From Avoscillospira sp045579045 (GTDB lineage: Bacteria > Bacillota > Clostridia > Oscillospirales > Oscillospiraceae): 24,218 nt of DNA. Under the pieces are notes generated by a model. That model was not told where the DNA came from. It worked only from the letters and a program-made list of their open reading frames with translations, and made no database searches. The DNA is taken from the NCBI GenBank assembly GCA_045579045.1, contig JAZNLL010000015.1, positions 1 to 24,218 on the forward strand. Direction: 5' to 3'. This document shows, piece after piece, positions 1 to 5,927 of this stretch (position 1 is its first letter; each line of letters begins with the position of its first letter). The translations under genes and the position numbers were made by a program.

Positions 1-22
1 GAGCGACGAGCTCCGCTTGAAG

Positions 23-137
23 TTGGTGTTGATTGGAGTGTGGGTCCACCTGTTCCCATCCCGAACACAGAAGTTAAGCACACTTTCGCCGACAATACTT
101 GCTGGGTGACCGGCCGGGAAGATAGGTAATGCCAACA
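23..137 (+). rRNA. rrf: 5S ribosomal RNA
   Basis: The stretch carries the conserved 5S core (CCCATCCCGAACACAGAAGTTAAG near 55-78, in part) and the D-loop region ending GATAGGTAATGCCAAC. The 5' bases TTGGTGTT (23-30) pair with AATGCCAA (128-135), forming helix I and fixing both ends to within a few bases. About 115 nt is the usual length. No 16S or 23S sequence is visible; bases 1-22 are probably the 23S-5S spacer, so this is the distal end of an rRNA operon entering from the left. Confidence 0.93.
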
Positions 138-138
138 C

Positions 139-170
139 AGAAAACCTCACGAGTAATCGTGAGGTTTTCT
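139..170 (+). terminator. rRNA operon terminator hairpin
   Basis: A perfect 14-bp stem (139-152 with 157-170) closes a GTAA loop just after the 5S gene. The 3' arm ends in TTTTCT, giving a U-rich 3' side. Its place immediately downstream of the 5S fits an intrinsic terminator for the rRNA operon. Confidence 0.85.
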
Positions 171-190
171 GATTCTCATTAAGTGGAACG

Positions 191-226
191 CGCTCAGCAG
201 CTCCCCTTGAGGGGAGCTGCTGAGCG
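191..226. repeat. 36-bp palindromic interspersed repeat (REP-like)
   Basis: A perfect 16-bp inverted repeat, CGCTCAGCAGCTCCCC and its complement, surrounds a TTGA loop. It is followed by AAGCGAAGCTGAGAGGTGTG up to about 247. The CTCCCC-TTGA-GGGGAG core with a GAAGCTGA-GAGGTGT tail matches my memory of a repeat scattered between genes in Faecalibacterium and other Oscillospiraceae genomes. No second copy was seen in this window, so the repeat assignment rests on remembered family resemblance. It could alternatively be a second rRNA terminator, but no U tract follows the stem directly. Confidence 0.6.
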
Positions 227-264
227 AAGCGAAGCTGAGAGGTGTGTGCAGTTTTTTGTGTTTC

Positions 265-1248
265 CTATTGGAAGCTCTCCTCATGGGAAAGAAAGACCGG
301 GCGATGGAAGGAGGCATAGTCCAGATAAAAGGAAACAGTGATTTCCGATGCTGGAATCATATCCGTATTCTCTCCATCCAGTAGTTTCGCTTTCAGTCGC
401 ACAGCATCTTCCTCTGTTGGCAGATAATCTGTGTTGTAGCAGGTTGCGTGAATCGTGTAGCAGTCCCCATCAATGTCAATACTGTTGAGTAAATAATAGG
501 GTTTTTCCCGCAAGCTCTCCGGCCATGCCGTATATGTCTCCGTTTCGGTATTAAAATCCCAGGATTTCCAATGGCTGCGGTGCTGCCCCGGAAGGATGCG
601 AAAGTATTGCTGTACCGTTTCCTCCACATAATCTTTTGTCATTGTGCCGACATTGTCGCCCCAATGGTCTGCGTTGATCGCATAGGCCCAATACAGATAC
701 TCTCCTGAATCCTCTGGAGCACCCTCGCTCTGCGTAAAGTGTGGCATGTAATCCAGCCGATATTCCTGAGCAAAATCAAAAAACCAACGCTGTAAATCGT
801 GAAGATATTTATTTTCAAAACCTGGCTCCGGTATTCCGAGACCATCTGGGGTAATTGTTATTTCCTGCGGATTCTTTTCAGCCTCGTTCTCTGCCAAAGA
901 CTGCTCTTGCGACGATATTTTGGGTGAGTTTATTTTGCCAGCCATGAAAACAAGTGCTGCAACGGCCATGATCAATAAGGCAAGCAATAAGAAAATCAGC
1001 CACCGCCGCCTGGCAGGGGTATGAATCGCTTCTGGCTCCCCGAGCGACAAAGAATCCTCTTTCAAAAGAGCGTCAATGGAGATGTGCATCATGGAGCTAA
1101 GTTCAATTAGCTTTTCTGTTTCGGGAAAGGACAATCCCTGTTCCCATTTTGAAACAGACTGACGGGACACGCCCAACCGGTGCGCCAGTTCTTCTTGCGA
1201 CAGCTTTTCTGCTTTCCGGTACTCTTGCAATTTTTGCGAAAAAGCCAT
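265..1248 (-). CDS. membrane-tethered XRE-family regulator
   Basis: Residues 4-60 form an XRE helix-turn-helix (LSQEELAHRLGVSRQSVSKWEQG). A short linker and an RRRW basic stop precede one strongly hydrophobic membrane segment at about 83-104. The remaining ~220 residues would lie outside the cell and match no domain I can name; they are rich in Trp, Tyr and His. The likely role is a one-component transmembrane regulator: DNA-binding head in the cytoplasm, sensor outside. The ATG at 1248 is chosen because AAGGAGGT sits 7 nt upstream; the in-frame ATG six bases earlier abuts that site and is too close. It lies downstream of two same-strand genes, but a separate promoter and nested inverted repeats precede it, suggesting autoregulation. 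Ligand and targets cannot be read. Confidence 0.85.
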   Translation of the reverse strand: MAFSQKLQEYRKAEKLSQEELAHRLGVSRQSVSKWEQGLSFPETEKLIELSSMMHISIDALLKEDSLSLGEPEAIHTPARRRWLIFLLLALLIMAVAALVFMAGKINSPKISSQEQSLAENEAEKNPQEITITPDGLGIPEPGFENKYLHDLQRWFFDFAQEYRLDYMPHFTQSEGAPEDSGEYLYWAYAINADHWGDNVGTMTKDYVEETVQQYFRILPGQHRSHWKSWDFNTETETYTAWPESLREKPYYLLNSIDIDGDCYTIHATCYNTDYLPTEEDAVRLKAKLLDGENTDMIPASEITVSFYLDYASFHRPVFLSHEESFQ

Positions 1249-1249
1249 A

Positions 1250-1283
1250 AGCATACCTCCTTGTATGCTCGTATTTTAGCATA
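1250..1283 (-). promoter_or_regulatory. nested inverted repeats over the RBS and -10 of the XRE gene
   Basis: AGCATAC (1250-1256) and GTATGCT (1263-1269) form a perfect 7-bp inverted repeat with a 6-nt gap that is exactly the Shine-Dalgarno AAGGAG on the minus strand. GTATGCT is complementary again to AGCATA at 1278-1283, which overlaps the proposed -10. Two readings are possible: tandem operators for the XRE protein, or an mRNA hairpin presenting the ribosome binding site in its loop. The repeats are seen directly; the role is inferred. Confidence 0.5.
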
Positions 1284-1305
1284 TCACTTCTGTAACAGCT
1301 ACCAA
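1278..1305 (-). promoter_or_regulatory. possible promoter of the XRE regulator
   Basis: On the minus strand, TTGGTA (1300-1305) and TATGCT (1278-1283) are separated by 16 bp. The -10 matches the consensus at four of six positions. TAAAAT just downstream is an alternative -10, but it lacks a good -35. Confidence 0.4.
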
Positions 1306-1338
1306 TTTCGTGGTGCACTTCCGCAACTTTTGGTTGCA

Positions 1339-2187
1339 TTACCAGGTTTCACTGGGATTTTCCAGAGCTTGCGCAAAGGCATCGCCCAGACCGAAGAAGA
1401 TGCCATCCAGGTGGTTACTTGCGGTCAGTGTGGGTTCAAAAGTTCCTTCATATCGGAAAACCACGGCGTAGTCTCCCTCATATAGACACACTGCCGTGCC
1501 ATCTCCGAAATCCATCCATCCGAGTGGCTGCCCTTCCGGTACCGGTGCTGCTTCCGGCTCGGAGATGGTCATGGTGGTACAGATTCGCTTTGCGGCTTTG
1601 TCGATTGCCAGAACAGGTTCGCCGCCTGTGGTATAGAGCATGATCTCGCTGACGGTCAGGGCTTCCAGCAGGGGATCGCCATAGTCTTTCCAGATAATCA
1701 CTGAGACGATCCCGTCGGTCACACCAATCTGAAGTCCGCAATCAGGGTCATCAACATAGATCCAACTGTCGACTTTGTCGATATCCAAATCACCATCGGT
1801 TTCGTATGCCAGAGGATAGGCTTCCGAAACCTCTTCCCCTGTGCTGCCGATGCCGATACCGCTACCCAGGGTGAAGGTAGAACCCGTCAACGCCCGAATC
1901 TCCGAAACCTGCTCATTGAAGCTGTGAAAGGTAACGGTCAGAGCTTCATAGAACCAGCAGATATTTTCGTCGTTTGTTGTGTTTGCCGATTTTCCCAAAA
2001 CCGCTTCCACTTCAGCCATGGTCATGTTCAGCCGTAATCCGGCAAAGGTTTCTTCTGCCAAATCCCCGGTTTCCGGTGTCTCTGCCAGTTTGATTTCCGG
2101 AATAGCGGGCTTTTTGAACAGCAGAAAAAAGAGTACTACCAGAAGAGCCAGACAGAATAAAATGATCAGCAAGGGATTCTTTTTCAT
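1339..2187 (-). CDS. membrane-anchored protein with two SmpA/BLIP-like repeats
   Basis: The N terminus has Lys residues followed by a hydrophobic segment at 5-24 and then KK, with no lipobox Cys, so it is probably an uncleaved membrane anchor with an outside domain. Two tandem units can be seen at about 49-100 and 110-165. Each has a G/L-x-x-x-T-x-x-EV start, a central W-x-Y and a closing V-S-x-I strand, the pattern of SmpA/OmlA or BLIP-like folds, which usually bind other proteins. The C-terminal ~110 residues are unassigned. AGGAGG lies 6 nt before the ATG. It lies 63 nt after araC and 90 nt before the XRE gene on the same strand with no clear terminator between, so the three may share transcripts. 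Function is unknown. Confidence 0.8.
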   Translation of the reverse strand: MKKNPLLIILFCLALLVVLFFLLFKKPAIPEIKLAETPETGDLAEETFAGLRLNMTMAEVEAVLGKSANTTNDENICWFYEALTVTFHSFNEQVSEIRALTGSTFTLGSGIGIGSTGEEVSEAYPLAYETDGDLDIDKVDSWIYVDDPDCGLQIGVTDGIVSVIIWKDYGDPLLEALTVSEIMLYTTGGEPVLAIDKAAKRICTTMTISEPEAAPVPEGQPLGWMDFGDGTAVCLYEGDYAVVFRYEGTFEPTLTASNHLDGIFFGLGDAFAQALENPSETW

Positions 2188-2250
2188 AAGAGGCCTCCTA
2201 TTGTATGTTTCTGTTTGTACAAGACGAGAAAAAAAGATGATGGTTGCTGC

Positions 2251-3009
2251 CTACACAGTGATTTTTTGCTGTTTGGGCGTGATTCCATAATGCTGCTTGT
2301 ACTTTTTTGAAAAATTGGAAAGGTCGGAGAAACCTGCCATGGAAGCGGAGTCGGTAACGCTATAGCCAAGGGAGAGATATTTTTTGGCTTTTTCCAGACG
2401 AAGCTGCATGAGATATTGCTGGGGTGTGATGCCGTAGGCCTTTCGGAATACGGCGGTCAGATGTCGGCGGTCGATGTGCAATGTCTCGGCTATGCTTTCG
2501 ATGGTCACATTAGTCACATAGGTGTTTTCCAAATGAATCTTGGCATAGGCTGCGTAGTTTCGGGAAACGGAGGGTGCCTCTTCCCGTGACAGCAGCGACA
2601 GCAGTTTATAGGTCAAAGCATAAATGCGGCTGTTGGACACATCTGTCTCCAGACTCTCCCGCAGGGAACGGAAAATTTCGCGGGCAAACGGTGCAGAGAT
2701 CACGGTTTTATCAAGACCGGGCAAGTTGCCTTCTGCACGAAAAGCCAGCCAACAGTAAGCCCATGGATCGTCTTTATTGGCAGCATAGGTGGTCAAATCA
2801 TCAGGGGTTATGACAAAAATATCGTCCTTACCTGCCGTATAGACTTTGCCATTTTTTTCGATGGTTCCGCAGCCCTCAAAGACGTAGTGAAGCAGGTAGT
2901 GCCCACGGATGGTGGGACCCCAGGAGTGACCCATTTCACGGGGCTCATAGCCGTAAAACATGGGGACAACAGACTGCCAATGATCCGGCATGATGGATTT
3001 TTCCCTCAT
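2251..3009 (-). CDS. AraC-family transcriptional regulator
   Basis: A 252-residue protein with an N-terminal cupin-like sugar-binding domain (about 15-120, including GPTIRGHYLLHYVFEG and a GKDDIFVITPDD strand) and a C-terminal AraC double helix-turn-helix (about 150-250). The second HTH carries the signature SVTDSASMAGFSDLSNFSKK. AAGGAG stands 9 nt before the ATG at 3009. It is divergent from the alpha-galactosidase gene, the arrangement of melR/melA and rafR/rafA, so it probably activates melA in response to an alpha-galactoside. Repeated half-sites lie between the two genes and overlap its own promoter, suggesting autoregulation. The inducer is inferred from context only. Confidence 0.92.
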   Translation of the reverse strand: MREKSIMPDHWQSVVPMFYGYEPREMGHSWGPTIRGHYLLHYVFEGCGTIEKNGKVYTAGKDDIFVITPDDLTTYAANKDDPWAYCWLAFRAEGNLPGLDKTVISAPFAREIFRSLRESLETDVSNSRIYALTYKLLSLLSREEAPSVSRNYAAYAKIHLENTYVTNVTIESIAETLHIDRRHLTAVFRKAYGITPQQYLMQLRLEKAKKYLSLGYSVTDSASMAGFSDLSNFSKKYKQHYGITPKQQKITV

Positions 3010-3037
3010 AGTTCCCTTCTCCTTGTTTGCGTTATTT

Positions 3038-3067
3038 CTTCCATTTTACCAAAATGGACTTCCATTT
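3038..3067. promoter_or_regulatory. tandem operator half-sites, AraC-type
   Basis: CTTCCATTT occurs at 3038-3046 and 3059-3067, a 21-bp step that is two helical turns and places both on the same DNA face. Between them AAATGG creates inverted repeats: CCATTTT/AAAATGG (3041-3057) and AAATGGA/TCCATTT (3052-3067). The second site would lie about 40-48 bp before the melA start point, where class II AraC activators bind. Confidence 0.6.
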
Positions 3068-3071
3068 ACAA
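3043..3071 (-). promoter_or_regulatory. araC-type regulator promoter
   Basis: On the minus strand TTGTAA (3066-3071) and TAAAAT (3043-3048) are 17 bp apart. The two CTTCCATTT half-sites overlap the -10 and -35 respectively, so a bound regulator would be expected to repress its own gene. Confidence 0.6.
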
Positions 3072-3091
3072 TAGCATTGGTATGGAAATTG

Positions 3092-3100
3092 TGTTACATT
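3092..3100 (+). promoter_or_regulatory. melA extended -10
   Basis: TG-T-TACATT is an extended -10 element. No acceptable -35 lies 16-18 bp upstream, which fits a promoter that depends on an activator. Confidence 0.45.
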
Positions 3101-3126
3101 TAAGAAAAACAAAGGAGGAAGCGACC

Positions 3127-4455
3127 ATGCTGAAAATTACCTTTATGGGTGCCGGCAGCACCGTGTTTGCCAGAAATGTTCTGGGAGACGTTATGTCCAC
3201 AGAAGCCCTGCGGGAATGCGAAATCGCTCTTTACGATATCGATTCCGTCCGTTTGGAGGAAAGCCGAACCATTCTCTCCGTTATCAATCATAATATCAAT
3301 GAAAACCGGGCAGTCATCCGGTCTTATCTGGGTACAGAGAATCGGAAAGAAGCCCTCCGGGGCGCTGACTTTGTGGTCAATGCCATTCAGGTTGGCGGTT
3401 ATGACCCCTGTACCATCATTGATTTTGAGATTCCTAAGAAATACGGTCTGAAGCAGACCATTGCCGATACACTGGGCATCGGCGGCATTATGCGCGCTCT
3501 GCGTACCATTCCCGTCATGGAGGAATTTGCCCGTGACATGGAGGAGGTCTGCCCCGATGCGTGGCTTTTGAACTATTCCAACCCCATGGCTATGCTTACC
3601 GGTTATATTTCCCGTTATACCGGGGTCAATATGGTGGGTTTGTGCCACAGTGTGCAGGTCTGTTCCAAGTGTTTGCTCCGGGATATCGGCGGTATGGAAG
3701 ACAGACTGGAAGGCCGCAAGGAACTGATTGCAGGTATCAACCACATGGCTTGGCTGCTGGAGATCAAGGACAAGGACGGCAACGACCTGCATCCTGAAAT
3801 TCGCCGCAGAGCCAAAGAGAAAAATGCCACCGAAAAGCACGGCGACATGGTTCGCTACGATTATATTGACAAACTGGGCTACTACTGCACAGAATCCAGT
3901 GAGCACAATGCCGAGTACAATCCTTTCTACATCAAGGAAAAATATCCGGAGCTGATCGAACGGTTCAACATTCCACTGGACGAATATCCTCGCCGCTGCA
4001 TCAAGCAGATCGATGAATGGAAGGAAATGAGCAAGAAGCTGACCTCCGATCCGACCCTCAGCCACGAGCGTTCCCATGAATATGCTTCCTACATCATGGA
4101 GGCCATGGTTACCAACAGACCTTATCAGATCGGCGGCAATGTGCTGAACAAGGGCCATCTCATCGAGGATTTCCCGGAGCATGCTTGCGTGGAAGTGCCC
4201 TGCCTGGTGGACGGCATGGGCATCCATCCCACCTATGTGGGATACCTGCCTCCCGTACTGGCAGCTATGAATATGACCAATATCAACACCCAACTGCTGA
4301 CCGTTGAAGCAGCCCGCACCAAGAAAAAAGAGGATATCCTCCGTGCGGTCATGCTGGATCCCCATACGGCAGCGGAACTGTCTATCGACGATATGGCAAA
4401 GATGGTTGACGAACTGCTGGAAGCCCACGGCCCTTACATGGCGATGTACAAATAA
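3127..4455 (+). CDS. melA: GH4 alpha-galactosidase (MelA type)
   Basis: Family GH4 enzymes use NAD+ and a divalent metal to cleave alpha-glycosides through an oxidised intermediate. The N-terminal Rossmann motif G-A-G-S-T is at residues 8-12. NYSNPM (149-154), the metal-ligand Cys173 within CHSVQ and His206 in GINHMAW are all present. CHSV is typical of alpha-galactosidases and alpha-glucosidases acting on unphosphorylated sugars, in contrast to the CNxP of phospho-glycosidases. At 442 residues it is the normal length. AAAGGAGG is 8 nt before ATG 3127; the longer upstream reading frame runs through the promoter and operators and is rejected. The divergent AraC gene supports sugar induction. 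No transporter is visible nearby. Alpha-galactosidase is preferred over alpha-glucosidase, but not proven. Confidence 0.9.
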   Translation: MLKITFMGAGSTVFARNVLGDVMSTEALRECEIALYDIDSVRLEESRTILSVINHNINENRAVIRSYLGTENRKEALRGADFVVNAIQVGGYDPCTIIDFEIPKKYGLKQTIADTLGIGGIMRALRTIPVMEEFARDMEEVCPDAWLLNYSNPMAMLTGYISRYTGVNMVGLCHSVQVCSKCLLRDIGGMEDRLEGRKELIAGINHMAWLLEIKDKDGNDLHPEIRRRAKEKNATEKHGDMVRYDYIDKLGYYCTESSEHNAEYNPFYIKEKYPELIERFNIPLDEYPRRCIKQIDEWKEMSKKLTSDPTLSHERSHEYASYIMEAMVTNRPYQIGGNVLNKGHLIEDFPEHACVEVPCLVDGMGIHPTYVGYLPPVLAAMNMTNINTQLLTVEAARTKKKEDILRAVMLDPHTAAELSIDDMAKMVDELLEAHGPYMAMYK

Positions 4456-4456
4456 A

Positions 4457-4485
4457 GAAAAACGCCCAAAGGGCGGTTTCTCTTT
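4457..4485. terminator. terminator shared by melA and the ferritin-like gene
   Basis: GAAAAACGCCC and GGGCGGTTTC form a stem with an AAA loop and one bulge, followed by TCTTT. It lies between two convergent genes and has A-rich and T-rich flanks on both strands, so it can serve both. Confidence 0.7.
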
Positions 4486-4915
4486 ACATATACGGCCGCA
4501 TACCGGCAGAAAGCTGCTCCTCGCAGTCAATGAGCCGTTCCGCCAGCTGCTTGGCTTGTACATCGGCACCGCCGTAGCGGTTACGGCTTTTGCAAAGGGA
4601 GCGGACGCCCATGTCGCAGCCGTTTGCCACCAGTTCCGCCGCGCCGGGATCATTGGGGCCAAAAGCAAACCGAGTATTGGTCTTCAGCCAGGACATACCC
4701 TTTGCCATGAGGGGCGGCTGCTTTTCCTGCCCACCAAGGGAATGGAGCAGGGCAACGGTGTCATTGCGGATCTCCCGATGGGTGTGGATGCTGTCCTGTA
4801 ACTTTCTCCGTAAGGTCTGATCTTTTACGTTGGGCAGCACCCCGTCCATGGTGGCAACCGCCATTTCAATACCGGCAGTGCAGTCTGCCAACAGTTCCAC
4901 GGTGTCTTTGTCCAT
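4484..4915 (-). CDS. DUF2383-like ferritin-fold helical bundle protein
   Basis: A 143-residue, mostly helical soluble protein: residues 1-30 (helix with CTAGIEMAVATMDGV), 31-65, 70-105 and 110-140 look like four helices. The spacing of Glu and His residues (for example HTHREIRNDT) and the segment MAKGMSWLKT resemble clostridial DUF2383-type ferritin-like proteins of unknown function. I do not see a complete di-iron E-ExxH set. A strong AAGGAGG site precedes ATG 4915. It stands alone, convergent with melA and divergent from the short DUF3006-like gene. The family call comes from remembered resemblance only. Confidence 0.75.
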   Translation of the reverse strand: MDKDTVELLADCTAGIEMAVATMDGVLPNVKDQTLRRKLQDSIHTHREIRNDTVALLHSLGGQEKQPPLMAKGMSWLKTNTRFAFGPNDPGAAELVANGCDMGVRSLCKSRNRYGGADVQAKQLAERLIDCEEQLSAGMRPYM

Positions 4916-4964
4916 AAAAAATGCCTCCTTTTTTCATTAATATGTACCATTTTGCGCCGTTCCA

Positions 4965-4973
4965 TGCTACAAT
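4965..4973 (+). promoter_or_regulatory. extended -10 promoter of the DUF3006-like gene
   Basis: TG-C-TACAAT is a good extended -10. Transcription would start near 4980, downstream of the ATG at 4921, which decides in favour of the TTG start at 4996. Confidence 0.55.
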
Positions 4974-4995
4974 AGCACGGAAGTGGGGTGATTTT

Positions 4996-5160
4996 TTGGA
5001 GACCATCTATTTGACAGTGCAGGAGATCTGCGGTGACTATGCGGTTTTGCTCAGCGACGGCGGCGAAACCCGGCAGACAGCGATCTTTCTCCTGCCCGAT
5101 GGCATCACCGACGGAACAAGATTGAAATTTGAAAATTTTTCCTATGAAATCTTAGAATGA
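4996..5160 (+). CDS. DUF3006-like small protein
   Basis: A 54-residue protein starting METIYLTVQEICGDYAVLLSD, resembling the small beta-barrel DUF3006 proteins, which have the pattern D-x-x-E-G-x-x-A-V-L and a later L-P-x-G-x-x-x-G-x-x-L; here LLPDGITDGTRL at about 32-43. The function of the family is not known. The TTG start at 4996 is preferred: GGGGTG lies 5 nt before it and the probable transcription start is near 4980. The longer frame opening at the ATG 4921 would begin upstream of the promoter. A small hairpin with TTTTGTT follows the stop. It precedes the lipoprotein-MBOAT-DHHW genes and may be co-transcribed with them by read-through. Confidence 0.7.
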   Translation: METIYLTVQEICGDYAVLLSDGGETRQTAIFLLPDGITDGTRLKFENFSYEILE

Positions 5161-5161
5161 C

Positions 5162-5184
5162 CGGGAACAAACTCCCGTTTTGTT
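5162..5184 (+). terminator. weak terminator after the DUF3006-like gene
   Basis: CGGGA (5162-5166) pairs with TCCCG (5173-5177), followed by TTTTGTT. The stem is short, so read-through to the next operon is likely. A second hairpin, AACGGAA/TTCCGTT, follows at 5199-5215. Confidence 0.5.
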
Positions 5185-5246
5185 CGTCAATAGAAGGGAA
5201 CGGAAAAGTTCCGTTTCTTGAAAACCAATTTGGAGGAAACATAAAA

Positions 5247-5855
5247 ATGAAAAAGTTTATCGCAATGATGTTGGTTCTGGCTCTGGCCTTTACTTTTGTG
5301 GCCTGCGGCAGCAAGGCAGAAGAGCCTGTTGTGGAAGAAGATCCCACCATCAATGAGCCTGCTGTTATGCCCGAGGAAGACGCACCTGCCGTCATGCCCG
5401 AGGTGGATGCAGAAATGCCCGAAGTGGATGCTCCCGTGGAAGAGATGCCTGAGATCGAGTACATGCCTGAAGAGAAGCTGGCAGAGCTGTCCGCTCTGGT
5501 TGAGCAGCTCATCGCCGGTATCAACGATGAAATGATGGTCGGCACCGTGGAGATCACCTCCGACATGTATGAGTACTATGGCATCCCCGCCACCGAAGGT
5601 GTCTATGCCGTGGTGTCCATGCCCATGATCGGCTCCATCGCCCACGAGGTGGTACTGGTGGAAGTGCCGGAAGGCACCGATGCCGCTGCCTTTGCAACGG
5701 AGATGGAGAATCTGAAGGACCCCATGAAGTGGGTCTGTGTCCAGCCTGAAAACAGCTGGAGCAATGCCTATGGCAACTATGTGGTCAGCGTTATGACCAC
5801 CGCCGATATGGCAAACGGCGTTCTCGAAAACTGCAACACCGTTTTCGGCGCATAA
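5247..5855 (+). CDS. DUF4358-like lipoprotein with acidic MPE repeats
   Basis: A lipoprotein signal is clear: MKKF, a hydrophobic core, then a lipobox ending FVAC with Cys20. Residues 24-70 are an acidic, Met/Pro-rich spacer with repeated MPE-(E/V)-DA units. Residues 73-202 (LSALVEQLIAGIN ... VEITSDMYEYYGI ... ) match the DUF4358 pattern I know from Firmicutes lipoproteins. It should be anchored on the outer face of the membrane. TGGAGG is 9 nt before ATG 5247; the upstream in-frame extension is leader sequence and would bury the signal peptide. DUF4358 proteins often neighbour MBOAT and DHHW genes, as here, so it probably helps the same envelope acylation system. Its molecular role is unknown. 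Confidence 0.85.
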   Translation: MKKFIAMMLVLALAFTFVACGSKAEEPVVEEDPTINEPAVMPEEDAPAVMPEVDAEMPEVDAPVEEMPEIEYMPEEKLAELSALVEQLIAGINDEMMVGTVEITSDMYEYYGIPATEGVYAVVSMPMIGSIAHEVVLVEVPEGTDAAAFATEMENLKDPMKWVCVQPENSWSNAYGNYVVSVMTTADMANGVLENCNTVFGA

Positions 5856-5868
5856 GAAGAACCCTCCG

Positions 5869-5902
5869 CTGCCATGGCGAGTGTCAGCACTCGCCATGGC
5901 AG
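5869..5902 (+). promoter_or_regulatory. long perfect intercistronic hairpin
   Basis: A 15-bp perfect stem (5869-5883 with 5888-5902) and TCAG loop lie between the lipoprotein stop and the MBOAT start. The following TATTCCTTT is a poor U tract. It may be a partial terminator or an mRNA processing/stability element that gives more lipoprotein than acyltransferase. Confidence 0.65.
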
Positions 5903-5927
5903 TATTCCTTTGTGGGAGCGTGTAACC

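Noticed and set aside
2887..3126. 80-codon extension of melA across the intergenic region
   Set aside because: It would translate the araC 5' end, both operators and the promoter; the Rossmann motif starts normally from ATG 3127.
3100..4668. 522-codon open frame on the minus strand opposite melA
   Set aside because: It is the antisense of a gene with clear GH4 motifs and lacks a ribosome binding site or recognisable domain; His/Ile-rich translation is typical of a shadow frame.
5874..5927. N-terminal extension of the MBOAT protein
   Set aside because: It begins inside the intercistronic hairpin and would put a polar leader before the first membrane helix.
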